Shown in pieces: positions 46,240 to 57,517 of a DNA stretch of 64,000 nt; position 1 is the stretch's first letter, and every line of letters starts with the position of its first letter. The DNA is taken from positions 1-64,000 of the forward strand of contig SWDT01000101.1 of the NCBI GenBank assembly GCA_009193035.1. Direction: 5' to 3'. Both the position numbers and the translations under genes were made by a program. A model generated the notes under the pieces. That model was not told where the DNA came from and ran no database searches. It saw nothing but the letters and a program-made list of their open reading frames with translations. Source of the DNA: Halicephalobus mephisto (taxonomy: Eukaryota > Nematoda > Chromadorea > Rhabditida > Panagrolaimidae).

Positions 46240-49200
46240 CTTGACTTCTCTGAAGCATAAAATTCCACTAGTATAAAGATCGTAAATACTTTCACAAAAT
46301 TATCTCGACACGAATTTTCGGAATTTTAGAAGCATTAAAAATTCGAAGTTTCTGAGATTCTGGAGGAATTCAGAAGTTGTGGGATTTTAAAAATGTCTTA
46401 AAATCGTCTAATGGATTTCGGAAGAATTCAGTCTTCAATGAGAATGTTGAAAATTCTCCAATATTTTTTGTTAATTTTAGAAAAATTAAAAAGCTTTTGC
46501 AAGATTCTGGAGGAATTCAGAAGTTGTGGGATTCTTAAAAAGTTTTAAAATCGTCTATTTTGTTCTTGTTAAGATCAGGAATAAGAAGAATATTACGGAT
46601 CTTTACTCAACAAATAAGGTACAAGCAAATGTACATATATATCCCGCACAAGGGACAACCCAAAGTCACTCTTGTTCTACAGTATTCTGTACTCCCCAAT
46701 CTTCAGGCCATCTCTTCAGGTCCTGTCTTTCTATTATAGGCTCCGTCTCAACACTTCTGGATCGTGAATTATCCCAGATATCCCCACAAGATTCAAAAAC
46801 TTCAGAATCGTCTAATAAATTTCGGAAAAGTCTAATAAATTTCGAAATCTTCCATAAAATTCTCAAAAGTTCTACAAATTTCTTCTAAATTTTCGATTAT
46901 CCCAAACATCTCCCACGGGATTTTGAGACTGCAGCAGGTTCTACGAATTTCTAATTAAAAAGTCAACAGTTAAACTTTAATCGATATATAAATAGAATTT
47001 TCTTTGATTCTGGTCTTCCAAAAGGACAACTGACGTTCTTTATTAGCTGAGAATGACCCCGCCTAGGCCGGCTCCTCAGGCGGGACCAGTAAACAACACT
47101 CGGTAACAACGAACATGATAAATCCGGTCTTGGCCAAGGGATGACTAATCCTGACATTCTCGATCAAAGATGTAATTTTCGAAATTTTAAAAAACAATTT
47201 TTAAATTTTATAAATCCAAGTCAAAAAATATATTTTTTTAAATTTGCAAAACAGCTGGTCGTTGCGCAGTTCCTGACAAAACGAAAAAATCGTAAAAGAC
47301 CAGAGGGACAGATCAGAGCGATCCCGGACTTAAACAAGCAGAAACGACAAAAGTGGCATCTGGTGAAAATCAAAAACAATATTTCTGATGGATTTTGATT
47401 GACAAAATCCATTTACGATTTCGTCGAAAATCGTTTTATTGCAAAAATTTGAATTAAAAAATGTTACAAAATTTTTTTAAATTTCAAAATTTTGAAAAAT
47501 TCTAAAATTTGAAGATTTCCAATTTCAGAATCCTTCGTAAAGTTATCAAAAATTTTATTATTTTTTATGTAATTTAAAAAATCTCTAAAAAATATTCCAC
47601 AAAATTTAGAAAAATTAAAATTATTAAAATTTTGGAAAACTAAAATTATTAAAATTTTTGAAAAACTAAATTATTAAAATTTTGGAAAACTAAAATTTTT
47701 TTGACCTTTTAAATCTCAATCGTCTTTTTTGTGTAACAAATTTTATCAAATTCATTTTCCAAAAATACTTGGTCAACTGATTTTTTTAAAAATGATTGAT
47801 GATTGTTTTTGAGCTATAAGGAAGTCCTTAGAATTTATCCCTTTATCCTTTTATCCGATGACGGCTGGCCAAAAGGGTCTTTGTTCCGGAGGTTCTTGAT
47901 TGATTACTGAACTTGTGCTGTTGCAACTGAATTTTTTAAAGAAAAAATTAAAAACAAAATTTCGAAATTATGACTCAGAATAATATTTTTCAAAAAAACT
48001 AGAAAATAAAAAATTTTAGGAACTTTGAAATTTCGGAATTTTAGAATTTTCTAAAAAGTTGAATGAAATTTTAGAAAAATTCAAATATTACTGTAGAATC
48101 CCGACGGTTAGTAAAATTTTAGAATGGATTCTGGAGATTTCTATGAAATTTTAAAAAGTTCTAGAAGTTTTTAAAAAATTTTAGAAAAATTCGGAAATTT
48201 TCAAAGAATTCTAGAAAGTTTTAAAAGTTCCTATTAGATTCTCAAAATTTCCAGAATCTTTCATTAGATTTAAGAAGATTCTAAAAATTTTCGTAAAATT
48301 TCAGAAGATTTCAGAAATTTTCAATGAATTTTTGAGTTTCGAAAATTTCCAAATTCTATGATTTCAGAAATTTTCAATGGATTCTTAGAAGTTTTAAAAA
48401 TTTCATTTAGATTCAGGAAAATTTTGTAATCTTCTACAAAACACATATCGAGAAAAAGAGAAACGACCTTGTGAGACTGTTCGAGAGAGGGAGACTGATT
48501 TATTCAAGTCCAAAGGTACTCGAAAAACTGGCAAGGACAAGTTTCACCGTTTCAAGGTCCGGAATTCACTGACCTTAGATCATGGCAATTGATTTTTTAA
48601 ATACCTAATAAAATCGAAACTGAACATTTTCATTTTACTTTTTAAGTTATTTTCGATTTTAAAAATTTTAAATTTTGAACAATTTTATAATTTTCGAATA
48701 AACTGAAAATAAAAATTCAGTATTTGGCAAATTTAAAAAGAAACGAATTTTGTGTGGAAAAATAAATAGATCTATTGAAAAGAGAAAATCCGTCCCATTT
48801 CCGAAATCGCAAAATGAACTCTAAACGACCGCCGTGAATCAAACAATTCTGGCAATTGGAATGGCCTTGGATCGGCCAGTCTTTCGAGTATGTTATTATT
48901 CCATCGGACTCCTGAACCCCTTTCCTGAAAGTGGAACAACACGAGATAAATAGCGAAATGACATATTTTTCGACAACTTTCGCAAATTTCAGAATTTTCG
49001 AATTAGATCAATTCCAAAAAATTATATTTTTATAAAAAAAAATAAAAATTTCGAATTAGATCAATTCCAAAAAATTATATTTTTAATAAAAAAAATTAAA
49101 ATTTCGAATTAGATCAATTTCAAAAAATTATATTTTTCATTAAATTCAAAAGTTTATAAAAATTTTAAAATTTCAAAAATTTCTATAAAAACATTAAAGA

Positions 49201-49319
49201 TTTTAGAAACTGCCATGAAGTCTTCAAAAATTTCGAAAATTTTCTACTAGGTTCTGGAAAGTTAAAAATTTCAAAAAATTTCTAAAAAATTTTCCATAAA
49301 ATCAGAATGTATTAAAAAT
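46240..49319. other. intergenic stretch, mostly AT-rich
   Basis: 46240-46960 has loose repeats containing TTCAGAAGTTGTGGGATT, and short GC-richer pieces without a credible frame. 46990-47160 has a GC-rich palindromic patch (CCCGCCTAGGCCGGC). At 47254-47399 an acceptor-like GCAAAACAG opens a basic, coding-like + frame of 48 codons with a stop. It is not recognised. 47830-47900, 48440-48600 and 48780-48950 are less AT-rich but show no gene. Confidence 0.4.
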
Positions 49320-49324
49320 ATTTA

Positions 49325-49518
49325 TGTTGTGACTTCCTAAGGGACGCTGCAACATAGGGAAACAGATACTGGAGTCTTTTCAAAATAAATCAGAATCTTA
49401 TTCTACATCACAACATAACAACCACATAATAACATAAACCTCGTAAGGTTACGGTAGTCGTGCTGAGACCAACAATTCAGGGAGCGCCATCTGTATGACG
49501 TCTCTTCAAGTCCCAACA
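49325..49518 (-). mobile_element. solo LTR with 5-bp target-site duplication
   Basis: The 194-base element starts TGTTGTGACTTCC and ends AAGTCCCAACA, so its ends are TG...CA and inversely complementary. It is flanked by ATTTA on both sides (49320-49324 and 49519-49523). These are the marks of an LTR retrotransposon insertion reduced to one LTR; TGTTG...CAACA ends are common in BEL/Pao-type LTRs. An AAATAAATC lies inside. Strand is assigned by comparison with the related copy at 40683-40851. Confidence 0.75.
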
Positions 49519-49523
49519 ATTTA

Positions 49524-51085
49524 ATAATTAAAAACAAGTTTTTTTAGAAAGTAAACATGACCATCTTTCGAAAAACACTTTTTGAAAGTGGATAGATTGA
49601 GATAATTTTGAATAAAATGTACTTTAAAAACAAAATAATTTGATGTGTCATTGGTGAAAAAAAAATTAAAAAATTAAATTGTATCAAAAAGTAAAAAAGC
49701 AGAATTTCGAACAATGGACTCAATTTCAGGGTCATTCCGGAGGTACAGATCGAACAGGAAATGGAAATCTGCAGTTGGAAAGAGTCAGATTGGTCGAGCG
49801 GAAAGGACCAAAGGTTACCCATCGGCAATTTACTGTCCTCGTTGTCATAGTCACAAATCGGATATTTGAGACTAATTTTAGTACAAAATTTATGTTACTG
49901 ATAACATTACACTTTAAAAACGGAAATAAGTAATGCAAAAAATCCAAATTTTTTTAAAAATAAAATATAAAAATCCAAATTTTTTTAAAAATAAAATATA
50001 AAAATCCAAATTTTTTTTAAAATAAAATATAAAAATTCGAATTTTTTTAAAAATATAAAAATCTAAATTTAAAAAAAAATAAAATATAAAAATCTGAATT
50101 TTAAAAGTTTATCTCAACAAAAATTTCAGATTTTCCGGTGAAAACTAAAAATTTTAGGATTTTATGCTTAATTAATTTGAAGTTTTATAATTTTACAGTA
50201 GATTCCAAAATTTTTAAAATGAAGAAATCTATTAAGGATAAATAATTTAAAAAAGTTGATTTTTATTATTTAAAAAATTTAAAAAAGTTGATTTTTATTA
50301 TTTAAAAAATTTAAAAAAGCAAATTTTTATTATTTAAGCGATTTAAAAAAACAAATTTTTAAAATTTAAATAATTTCAAAAAGTTGATTTTTATTATTTA
50401 AAAAATTTAAAAAAAATTAATATTTTCGAAATTATAAACAGAGCTAAGTCGACTTCATGGGCTTCTTGTTTCGTGACAAAACTAAGAAAACTTTCAATTC
50501 TCTAACCATGAGTAAATTCTATAATTATCATTTAGAGCCACAAGCCAGTCTTCATCAGATAAACCCCAAGACAATTTTCATTTTCACTGATGAGTAGTAT
50601 TTTTAGAAATAATTTTAAAATTAAACTTTGGTTTTTCGAAATTCTTCGTTTCAAGAGAAAAGCAATATTGAATATTGTTTCTTCCGAAATAACCCAATTA
50701 GGATTTCCTCGTGAATTTATTCATGAACAAGATGCGTCTTGTTCATCCCGAAAACAATCCGAATATTATCTTCCGGCCTCTCTTGGCCCATTTCCAGGGA
50801 ATGACAGTTTCTTCCACTCCATCAGATCCGATTAAAATTAAAATTTTCCACGCTCACGATCAAATCAAAATTTTCCGGGAATCTAACATGTTATTAACCT
50901 GATTTTGATTTTGTGGATTGGAAATATGAATAATTTCGGAGAAGTGTGAAAAGTGCAGTATTGAAAACATTTTCATCGGTTTTGGGACAATAAACAAAAT
51001 TTATCGGTATATTATTGTTATGGTCCCGATCGCTCCCGAGAGTTGTTTAGGATTAGACTGAATTTATTACAAAATCATCGATTAC
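49524..51085. other. gene-free stretch with two coding-like patches
   Basis: 49720-49870 is GC-richer and open in several frames on both strands. An acceptor-like AATTTCAG opens a + frame, but no family is recognised. 49930-50430 is A/T repeat (AAATATAAAAATCCAAATTT and TTTAAAAAAGTTGATTTTTA units). 50690-50890 has another richer patch, not recognised. Confidence 0.4.
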
Positions 51086-51089
51086 CAAA

Positions 51090-51760
51090 CACAATTGGTA
51101 ATTTGCAACCATGTATAACAGAGTGTAATCAACACGTAAGAGTTGTTAAACATGATTTTCAAATATTGGATTCTAGTTGAACGTAATTGATGATACGATT
51201 GTAACTCAAAGTGATTGTAATTAAACGTGATCAACACGTAAGAGCTGTCAACAATGATTTTCAAATATTGGGTTGTAACTGAATATAACTGATGATACGA
51301 TTGTAACTCAAAGTGATTGTAATTAAACATGATCAACACGTAAGAATTGTGAAACATGATTTTCAAATATTGGATTCTAGTTGAACGTAATTGATGATAC
51401 GATTGTAACTCAAAGTGATTGTAATTAAACATGATTAACACGTAAGAATTGTGAAACATGATTTTCATATATTGGATTCTAACTGGACGCATTTAATTGT
51501 ATGATTGTAATACAAAGAAAATTGCTTGTAATCTAACGTAATTAATACACAGAAGTTGTTAAACACGGTTTTCAAATATTGGATTCTGACTGAACGTAAC
51601 TGATGATACGATTGTAATTCAGTCATTGTAATTAAACATGACCAATATATAAAAGTTCCTGATCACATTCCTCACATATTGAATTCTGGACGTATTTGAT
51701 TGTATGATTGTAATCCAGCAAAAGTTGACCCTGATTAAGCACAATCAACATGCTTGGATT
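51090..51760. repeat. about 102-bp tandem repeat (6 or more units)
   Basis: Units are marked by CACGTAAGAATTGTGAAACA, ATTTTCAAATATTGGATTCT and GATACGATTGTAACTCAAAG at spacings of about 102 bases. Divergence increases to the right and weaker matches continue to about 51920. The 136-codon minus-strand frame (51082-51492) is an artefact of the repeat. Confidence 0.85.
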
Positions 51761-51924
51761 CTTCTTTCTTGCAATTAAAAAGATATAAAAATGCTGATTA
51801 TATTCAATTACAATCGACCTTCTTTGTACTACAATCCTACAATCACACCCAGTTGGAATCTAATATATGAAAACCATGATTACAACTCTTATGTATTAAT
51901 TACGCTCAGATACCATTGTAAATA

Positions 51925-53095
51925 TCTGTGTAATGATTTTCGAATCGCTATTTTTGACTTTTAACTTCCGAAAATTGTTAAAATATATATTTGTAAATAA
52001 AGGATCAGTTATTCTTTTAACAGTTGTTAGTCAAAAAAGGGCCAAGACCAGCTGTACTCTTTGGTTCGCATCAATCACCGCCAATTGGCTCCGGGCCGAC
52101 AAGAGAAATAAACTCGCTCAATCTTATCCATTGACCCAATAGAGTCTATTTGATTTGATTGAAGAATAGAGATGACTTAGATTAGTTTATGGAGTGAGAT
52201 TGGGAGAGTGACAACGTTTTGATTGATGGACACCTTGGGGAACTGGAAGTAACTACGTTAAAAGGAAAAAATTAGGGATCACAATGTAACAAAATATAAA
52301 TTGTTGATGAGCAAAGTATTTCGGGAAATGAAAAATAGAATAATGAAAATTAAGATTAAAAATTGCGAAAGAAAAATAAACTGTTGATAAATGCCTTGTG
52401 AATTCATCAATGGATTTTTTGAAGAACATCTTGAAAAATTGGAAATATATGTGTAAAGAAAGTAAAATTAAGGGTTAAATTGCGAAAAAATAAGTTGTTC
52501 GATTTTTCGTGAATTTCTTGATGAATGCTTTGAGGAATATCTTAGAAAATAAAAAAATAAAAATTAAATTGTTAAAAAAATTTCGACAAATTCGTAGTAA
52601 ATACCCCAGAAATTCTTTTATACATTCAATTACCCTAATGTTAGTTGAGATAAAATAACAAGGATCACTGCTATTTTTGAACATCAAAATCCCAAAAATT
52701 TTTCTTTCGAAGCTGACTGGAAAATGAGAAGCGGATTAGCATCCCAAAAAAGAAATATCCATGTTTCGAAATTTTTGCTTTTTCCTTTGGCAATTGGTCG
52801 TCAAAATCTCCGGCTTGGAATTTCTGGAAAAAACGATAAAACTCAATTTAGAAACTAAGCCGGGGTCAGCTGAAGGACAAATGCTTTGTTTTGGTTTTTT
52901 ATCTTTAAATATTCCCAAATGGGAAATTTAGTCTTCAATTCTGTCAATAGTGACAATTGACGGATTTCCTCGGGGAATTTTAGAAATATATCTGAGATTA
53001 TTCGAAAATGTTTCTTCAAATGAGTTTAAAAAATTAAATTTCTGTTTGCATTGTATTTGAGATTAATGAAAGTAATCCCATGATGGATAGTTCAT
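51925..53095. other. intergenic stretch, no gene seen
   Basis: 52020-52150 and 52790-52900 are less AT-rich but have no recognisable frame. The rest is AT-rich single-copy sequence. No repeat or RNA feature was found. Confidence 0.4.
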
Positions 53096-53224
53096 ATGTC
53101 GATCGTGGATAATCAGCAAGTAGTTAGATCCATGTTTGAAAATCTTCATCGTCAAGTTGTCAATGTGGAAGATACAGCTCTTTTTGAACTGATGACATTA
53201 CAGTATCCGATCAACGATAATTGA
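53096..53224 (+). CDS. 42-codon small open frame, uncharacterised
   Basis: From ATG to TGA it reads MSIVDNQQVVRSMFENLHRQ and ends TLQYPINDN. Codon use and composition look protein-like compared with the AT-rich surroundings. There is no signal peptide and no recognised domain. A possible donor (CA|GTATCC) near the end means it could be a first exon or a gene fragment. Confidence 0.25.
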   Translation: MSIVDNQQVVRSMFENLHRQVVNVEDTALFELMTLQYPINDN

Positions 53225-53315
53225 ATTAGGAATTGTGTAGTAAAGTAGCTAGAGATGTGGAATGATGTTCCTTTTTAAGACGAAAATTAGATTTATATTG
53301 TACTGCGAGTCATAA

Positions 53316-53534
53316 CTGGTCTTTATTATTCATAAAAATCGAGACGAACAGGAAGAGAGGATCTTTGTTCAACTATTGCCAGCCGGACTTAGAATGACTG
53401 TCCAATCACTCAGACATAAATTGAAGAAATATGTACTAGAATTAACTGACTGGAATTTTTTATCTAGATCGTTTATCTCCTTTCCCAGCGTCATCGGGTT
53501 GAACAACGTGTTGGACATTAATAAGGCCATCTGA
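53316..53534 (+). other. orphan coding-like segment, + strand
   Basis: The open segment has no start codon at its beginning. It reads RDEQEERIFVQLLPAGLRMT followed by VQSLRHKLKKYVLELTDW. The charged, helix-like composition is unlike random AT-rich DNA. It overlaps the minus-strand segment at 53460-53654 in complementary codon register. It could be a relic exon or a mobile-element fragment. Confidence 0.25.
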
Positions 53535-53654
53535 CGGGGTAAACTCCATGTCTACAACTACACCATCAAATATAACAGGTTCCGAAAGTTGTATCCATAT
53601 TTTGCCATCACTAAATACTACAATCGAACCAGTGAAATTTGATTTCGCTTTGAT
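53460..53654 (-). other. orphan coding-like segment, - strand
   Basis: The open segment reads FTGSIVVFSDGKIWIQLSEP and ends QHVVQPDDAGKGDKRSR with a stop. The beta-rich core and basic tail look like a real C-terminal exon. The upstream side has an in-frame stop and no strong acceptor, so it is either a decayed exon or belongs to a gene I cannot assemble. It is 81 bases past the stop of the first OAC gene but in its own frame. Confidence 0.25.
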
Positions 53655-53734
53655 TTACACTTGACAAATCACAATATTTAGTCATTTTTATCTCGATTAA
53701 AACCAAGTTTAAGATTATGATATTAATTCCAATG

Positions 53735-55952
53735 TCAAGTCGGATTCACAATGGATAAAGCTTGAGAAATCGCATTGTCGACAATAGGTTTGTAACGACG
53801 ACAACCGAGAACATGGATATGCCCATGGTCCCTTAACATCGGGAGGTTGTAGTTTCTGTCGATCGGATCACAGTATTCCTTGTCACAAAAGGCTTCATGA
53901 GGACTGACAGTAGTGCATATAGGACAGTGTTTACGAACAAGTTTTAAAACTTTCCTAATATCTCGTTCTTTTTCGACCTGAAAATTTTATTTTACAAAGT
54001 TGTCATTTTCAAAGCTCCCACGTTTCTCTTTATTATCAAGGATTCAGTTTCTAATCCATTTTTCCTTCGTCTCAGGAACTCTGGGGTGACTTCGAAGGGA
54101 TACCTTACATCCAGCTCACTGATAATAATACTTTTCGTGTATTTGGACATTTCTCCAACCGTGTTGTTTAATATCAAGAATCTCAAGTCCTTCTCCCCGG
54201 TTTTTGCTTTATGACTTCTAATAATTGGTCCAAAATATGCGAAAAAAAGAAAAGTAATATCTGGTTTCACTTTCTCTAATACCTGGAAGGCAATCGTTAA
54301 TGTGTCATTGCAAACGTCTCTTCCTCCTCTGTCTGGGAAGCTACACCCACTCCCGGAGATCCGTATCACTCTGCTGAATCTCTCGTCCATGTGAACGATT
54401 GGAGCTGACGTAATTGCATGGGAATTTCCAACAATCACAGCACTTAGATTCATCGTTGATTCTGGGTTTCTTGTTTCACAAAAGTGCAGATATTTTCTGA
54501 ATTTAATCTTCGTATATTCTTCACAGGTTTGGAGACATTTGAAGTTATGATTGCTGAAATCATTCATCAGCTTCAGAGATACTTGAAAATCATCTTGAAT
54601 TGACCAATTACTAGGCTTTTTTGGATTCGAATTAAAATCGTAGAGACTTTCATAGAAATCTTCTACTTCCTTTGAAATACTTTTTGATCCATATGTATAA
54701 TTCCTCGCAACTTCTAATGATCCAAATAAAAAGAGATAAAGGAGGATAGTAGAGGAGAAAAGTTGCCACTTGGTTTTGATTCCATAGAGAAGAGGTTTCT
54801 CGATTACAATATGAAAGATAACCCCCACAATCAGGGACAATATGATCACCAAAAAGCCATCTGAAATGTAATCTTTTAATAAACTAATTAACAATTAATT
54901 TCCTACTTGTAATCTCGAGATATTCTTCTAAGATGGTGAAATGGATGTAACTGATGATTGGCCAATGAACGAGGTAAAGAACATACGAAATGTCTCCAAG
55001 GAAAACAAATCCTCGTCCGATCAAGTTTAAACTCAATATGCCAGAAAACGGGGAATCTGAACCGTCTGTGCTTGCTGCAATTACCAGTGATGACGAAACA
55101 ACGGCCGAGAAACTGAGTATTGGTCTCATCAGCGCCATTGGAACGAATACAGAAAACAAGGACACTAAAAATATTAGGGACAGAAATGATTTCCTCATTT
55201 TGATAGGATAGCTCTGGGCGATGATTCCTGCGCTGAATTGCCAGATTCTAGAGAATGTAGATTCATAAAAGAAATGAGTATTTTCATAGAAAAGAGAGAA
55301 GATGAAAAGAATGAACATGAGTTGGAGTTTGTATTTAGGAAAGAAGTTCATCCAAGTCGAGAATAAGAATGGAACTAGGAGATAGAACTGCATCTCTACT
55401 GCCAAAGACCAACAATGACGAAAGAACTGATGTTGAGATTGCTGAAAGGTGAGGTTATTCTATAAACTGTAATTAAACATCTACCATGTCGAAATAGTCT
55501 AGTTTCTGAACAAAAGTTTGAATATTAGTCATGAATCCTGAGGCCCAATAAAAGTCTCTGAGAACGTTGTCAAATTCATCCTTCCACAAGATTTGAGAAA
55601 TACAGAGTATTGCGATTATCATGAAGGTCAAGTAAATAGGGACTATTCTCTTGATCCGTCGATAGTAGAAGTCGATTATTGTAGCTACATCGATTTTGGA
55701 TTGTTTATGAACAATCGTGGCCATGAGGAATCCGGAGAGGACGAAGAAGATGTCGACTCCGAGGTATCCGTTGGGGAACCATTGAGGCCAGACATGGAAG
55801 AGCAGAACTCCAATGATAGCGACGGATCTCCAACACTGAAGGTCATCTCGTTTCTTTTTCGGTTGTATTTCTATTGGTTTCAATAGAGGTTGGGAATAGT
55901 CAATAATATTTATTTCAGAACTAGGTTCTTTGGAATCTAATGAAATGTTCAT
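53735..55952 (-). CDS. OAC-type membrane O-acyltransferase with SGNH domain, copy 1
   Basis: Four exons (55952-55485, 55441-54907, 54860-54022, 53977-53735) join to 694 residues. The N-terminal half is an acyltransferase-3 domain: DLQCWRSVAIIGVLLFHVWP, then GYLGVDIFFVLSGFLM, RRIKRIVPIY, WSLAVEMQFYLLVP and LGDISYVLYLVHWP, with about ten helices. The C-terminal half is an SGNH-like extracytoplasmic domain with VIVGNSHA as block I. Such proteins move acyl groups across a membrane onto an acceptor; in C. elegans they form the large oac family. The exon-3 donor (AAC|GTGGGA) is weak but is placed exactly where the paralogue splits; the last intron is only 44 bases. A trans-splice acceptor (TTTTCTTAG) precedes the ATG by about 26 bases. 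Confidence 0.92.
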
Positions 55953-57517
55953 AGTAACATCAAAAATCACAAACAACTAAGAAAATTGTAAATTTGGAAT
56001 AATTTAACTTCAATTAGAAGAGAAATGCTAAGTACTCAGGTATTCGTCATTCATGAAAAAGTAGAAACACATTTTAAATTGAGGCGATAGATAACATCGA
56101 CAACTTTCTAGTTTATTTTGTTATATGAGAAGTAGGGCGTTGGTATCTTCTGTCAAGATCAATGATGTTCATGAAAAAAGTAAGATAAAAAATTAAATAT
56201 ATGAATCAGATGTAAAAATTAAATAGGTGGCTGAAGTTATTTAATTTGAAATTATTCTTTGTGTACTGTAATTTGAAATAGTATACATTCTGCTGTATAT
56301 CCATTGATCGAAAAGAAATGAAACTTAAAACAATCTCTTTAATTTAATCCAATTCAAATGAAATAAAATTCTCCGTTCAAGTTTTTAATAATAATGAACT
56401 ATTTACAGTATGAAGCCATAAAGCGCCAAATTAATTTTTTTTAACAATTAAATTTTATAATTATTTATAATTCGAAAATAAATTAAAACTTTAATAAAGT
56501 AAAAAAAGTTCTTAATTATCTACCAGAATTAGTGTTTAAAGAATAACATCAGATATATAAAAACGCTCGAGGCGATTTATCCTGTGTTGAGCAAAAATTA
56601 GAAATTTAATCTTGATTTTGATTTCTTTATTGATGTGAGCACTGAATTACGTCATCCGTTGAAGATTAATTTTTCCATCCAATGCTGCGTTCATATGCAA
56701 AGTTAAAATTTAAATCATGATTTTCTAAACTCGTAAAATGAAAAATTAAGTATAGTTCATAAGAAGACGAATGTTTATTCATTTACTCTCTTATTGATGT
56801 ACAATTACGTATTTTCATTGTATTTTATGATACTCTTCGTAATTCTATATTTTATAATAATTCATGGCATAATTAAAGATGTCTACCGATATATATATAA
56901 AAGAAGAAAATGTAGTAAATTAGTTATGGTCTCTCATGTCAACCAAATTAGGACTTCCTGAGAACTCTGATGTCTCACGGAAGACCGGAGGTTATTGCTA
57001 TATTTCCAAGTTAAGAATACATTTTATTTGTTTCAAAAATCTGTGACAAAAGCAGAACATGCTCTCGCTCGGCCTCAGACCAGCTCAGAGAGACACAATA
57101 TTAGATTTTGATCTTGTCAGGTTTTTGTACGGGCTGGGAGGTGACGTTTTATGCCTTCATGTAAAGATCTCGAACGAGCTGAGATTTGTTCTCTGTGTCA
57201 GCACAATCATTAGTTCCATCACAAAGTATATTAAGAGTCTGTTCCTCAAGAATTTGATTACTAGTCAAAATTCTCTCACAAAATTAATGATTTCATCTTT
57301 TTTCTTTCAAATCAATTATCAGCAGTTAGACTCTAGAAAACCAAGAATCATATTGTAGAATCAATGTACCCAATTGGATGAAAATCTAAATCCTCCAATT
57401 TTTAAAGGATTACTGAGAAAATTAAATAATGTTTTGACTTACATTACATAAATTTGAATAGGGACACATTTTATTTTTATATAGACTAAATTTAAGTTTA
57501 TAATATTATTTCAGATA
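55953..57517. other. spacer between the two OAC genes
   Basis: The interval is AT-rich. The first 200 bases resemble the region upstream of the second OAC gene (TCTAGTTTATTTTGTT, GGTATCTTCT), so the duplication included promoter sequence. Apart from the LDL-A-like patch listed separately, no gene is seen. Confidence 0.5.
57149..57277 (-). pseudogene. possible LDL-receptor class A-like exon remnant
   Basis: A minus-strand open segment of 42 codons contains NILCDGTNDCADTENKSQLV before a stop. The CDG-x2-DC-x-D core is typical of an LDLa repeat, but the preceding cysteines are not all present and no start or acceptor is obvious. It is probably a relic of a longer gene. Confidence 0.25.

Noticed and set aside
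51082..51492. 136-codon frame with a repeated peptide
   Set aside because: It is the translation of the 102-bp tandem array, whose period is a multiple of three.
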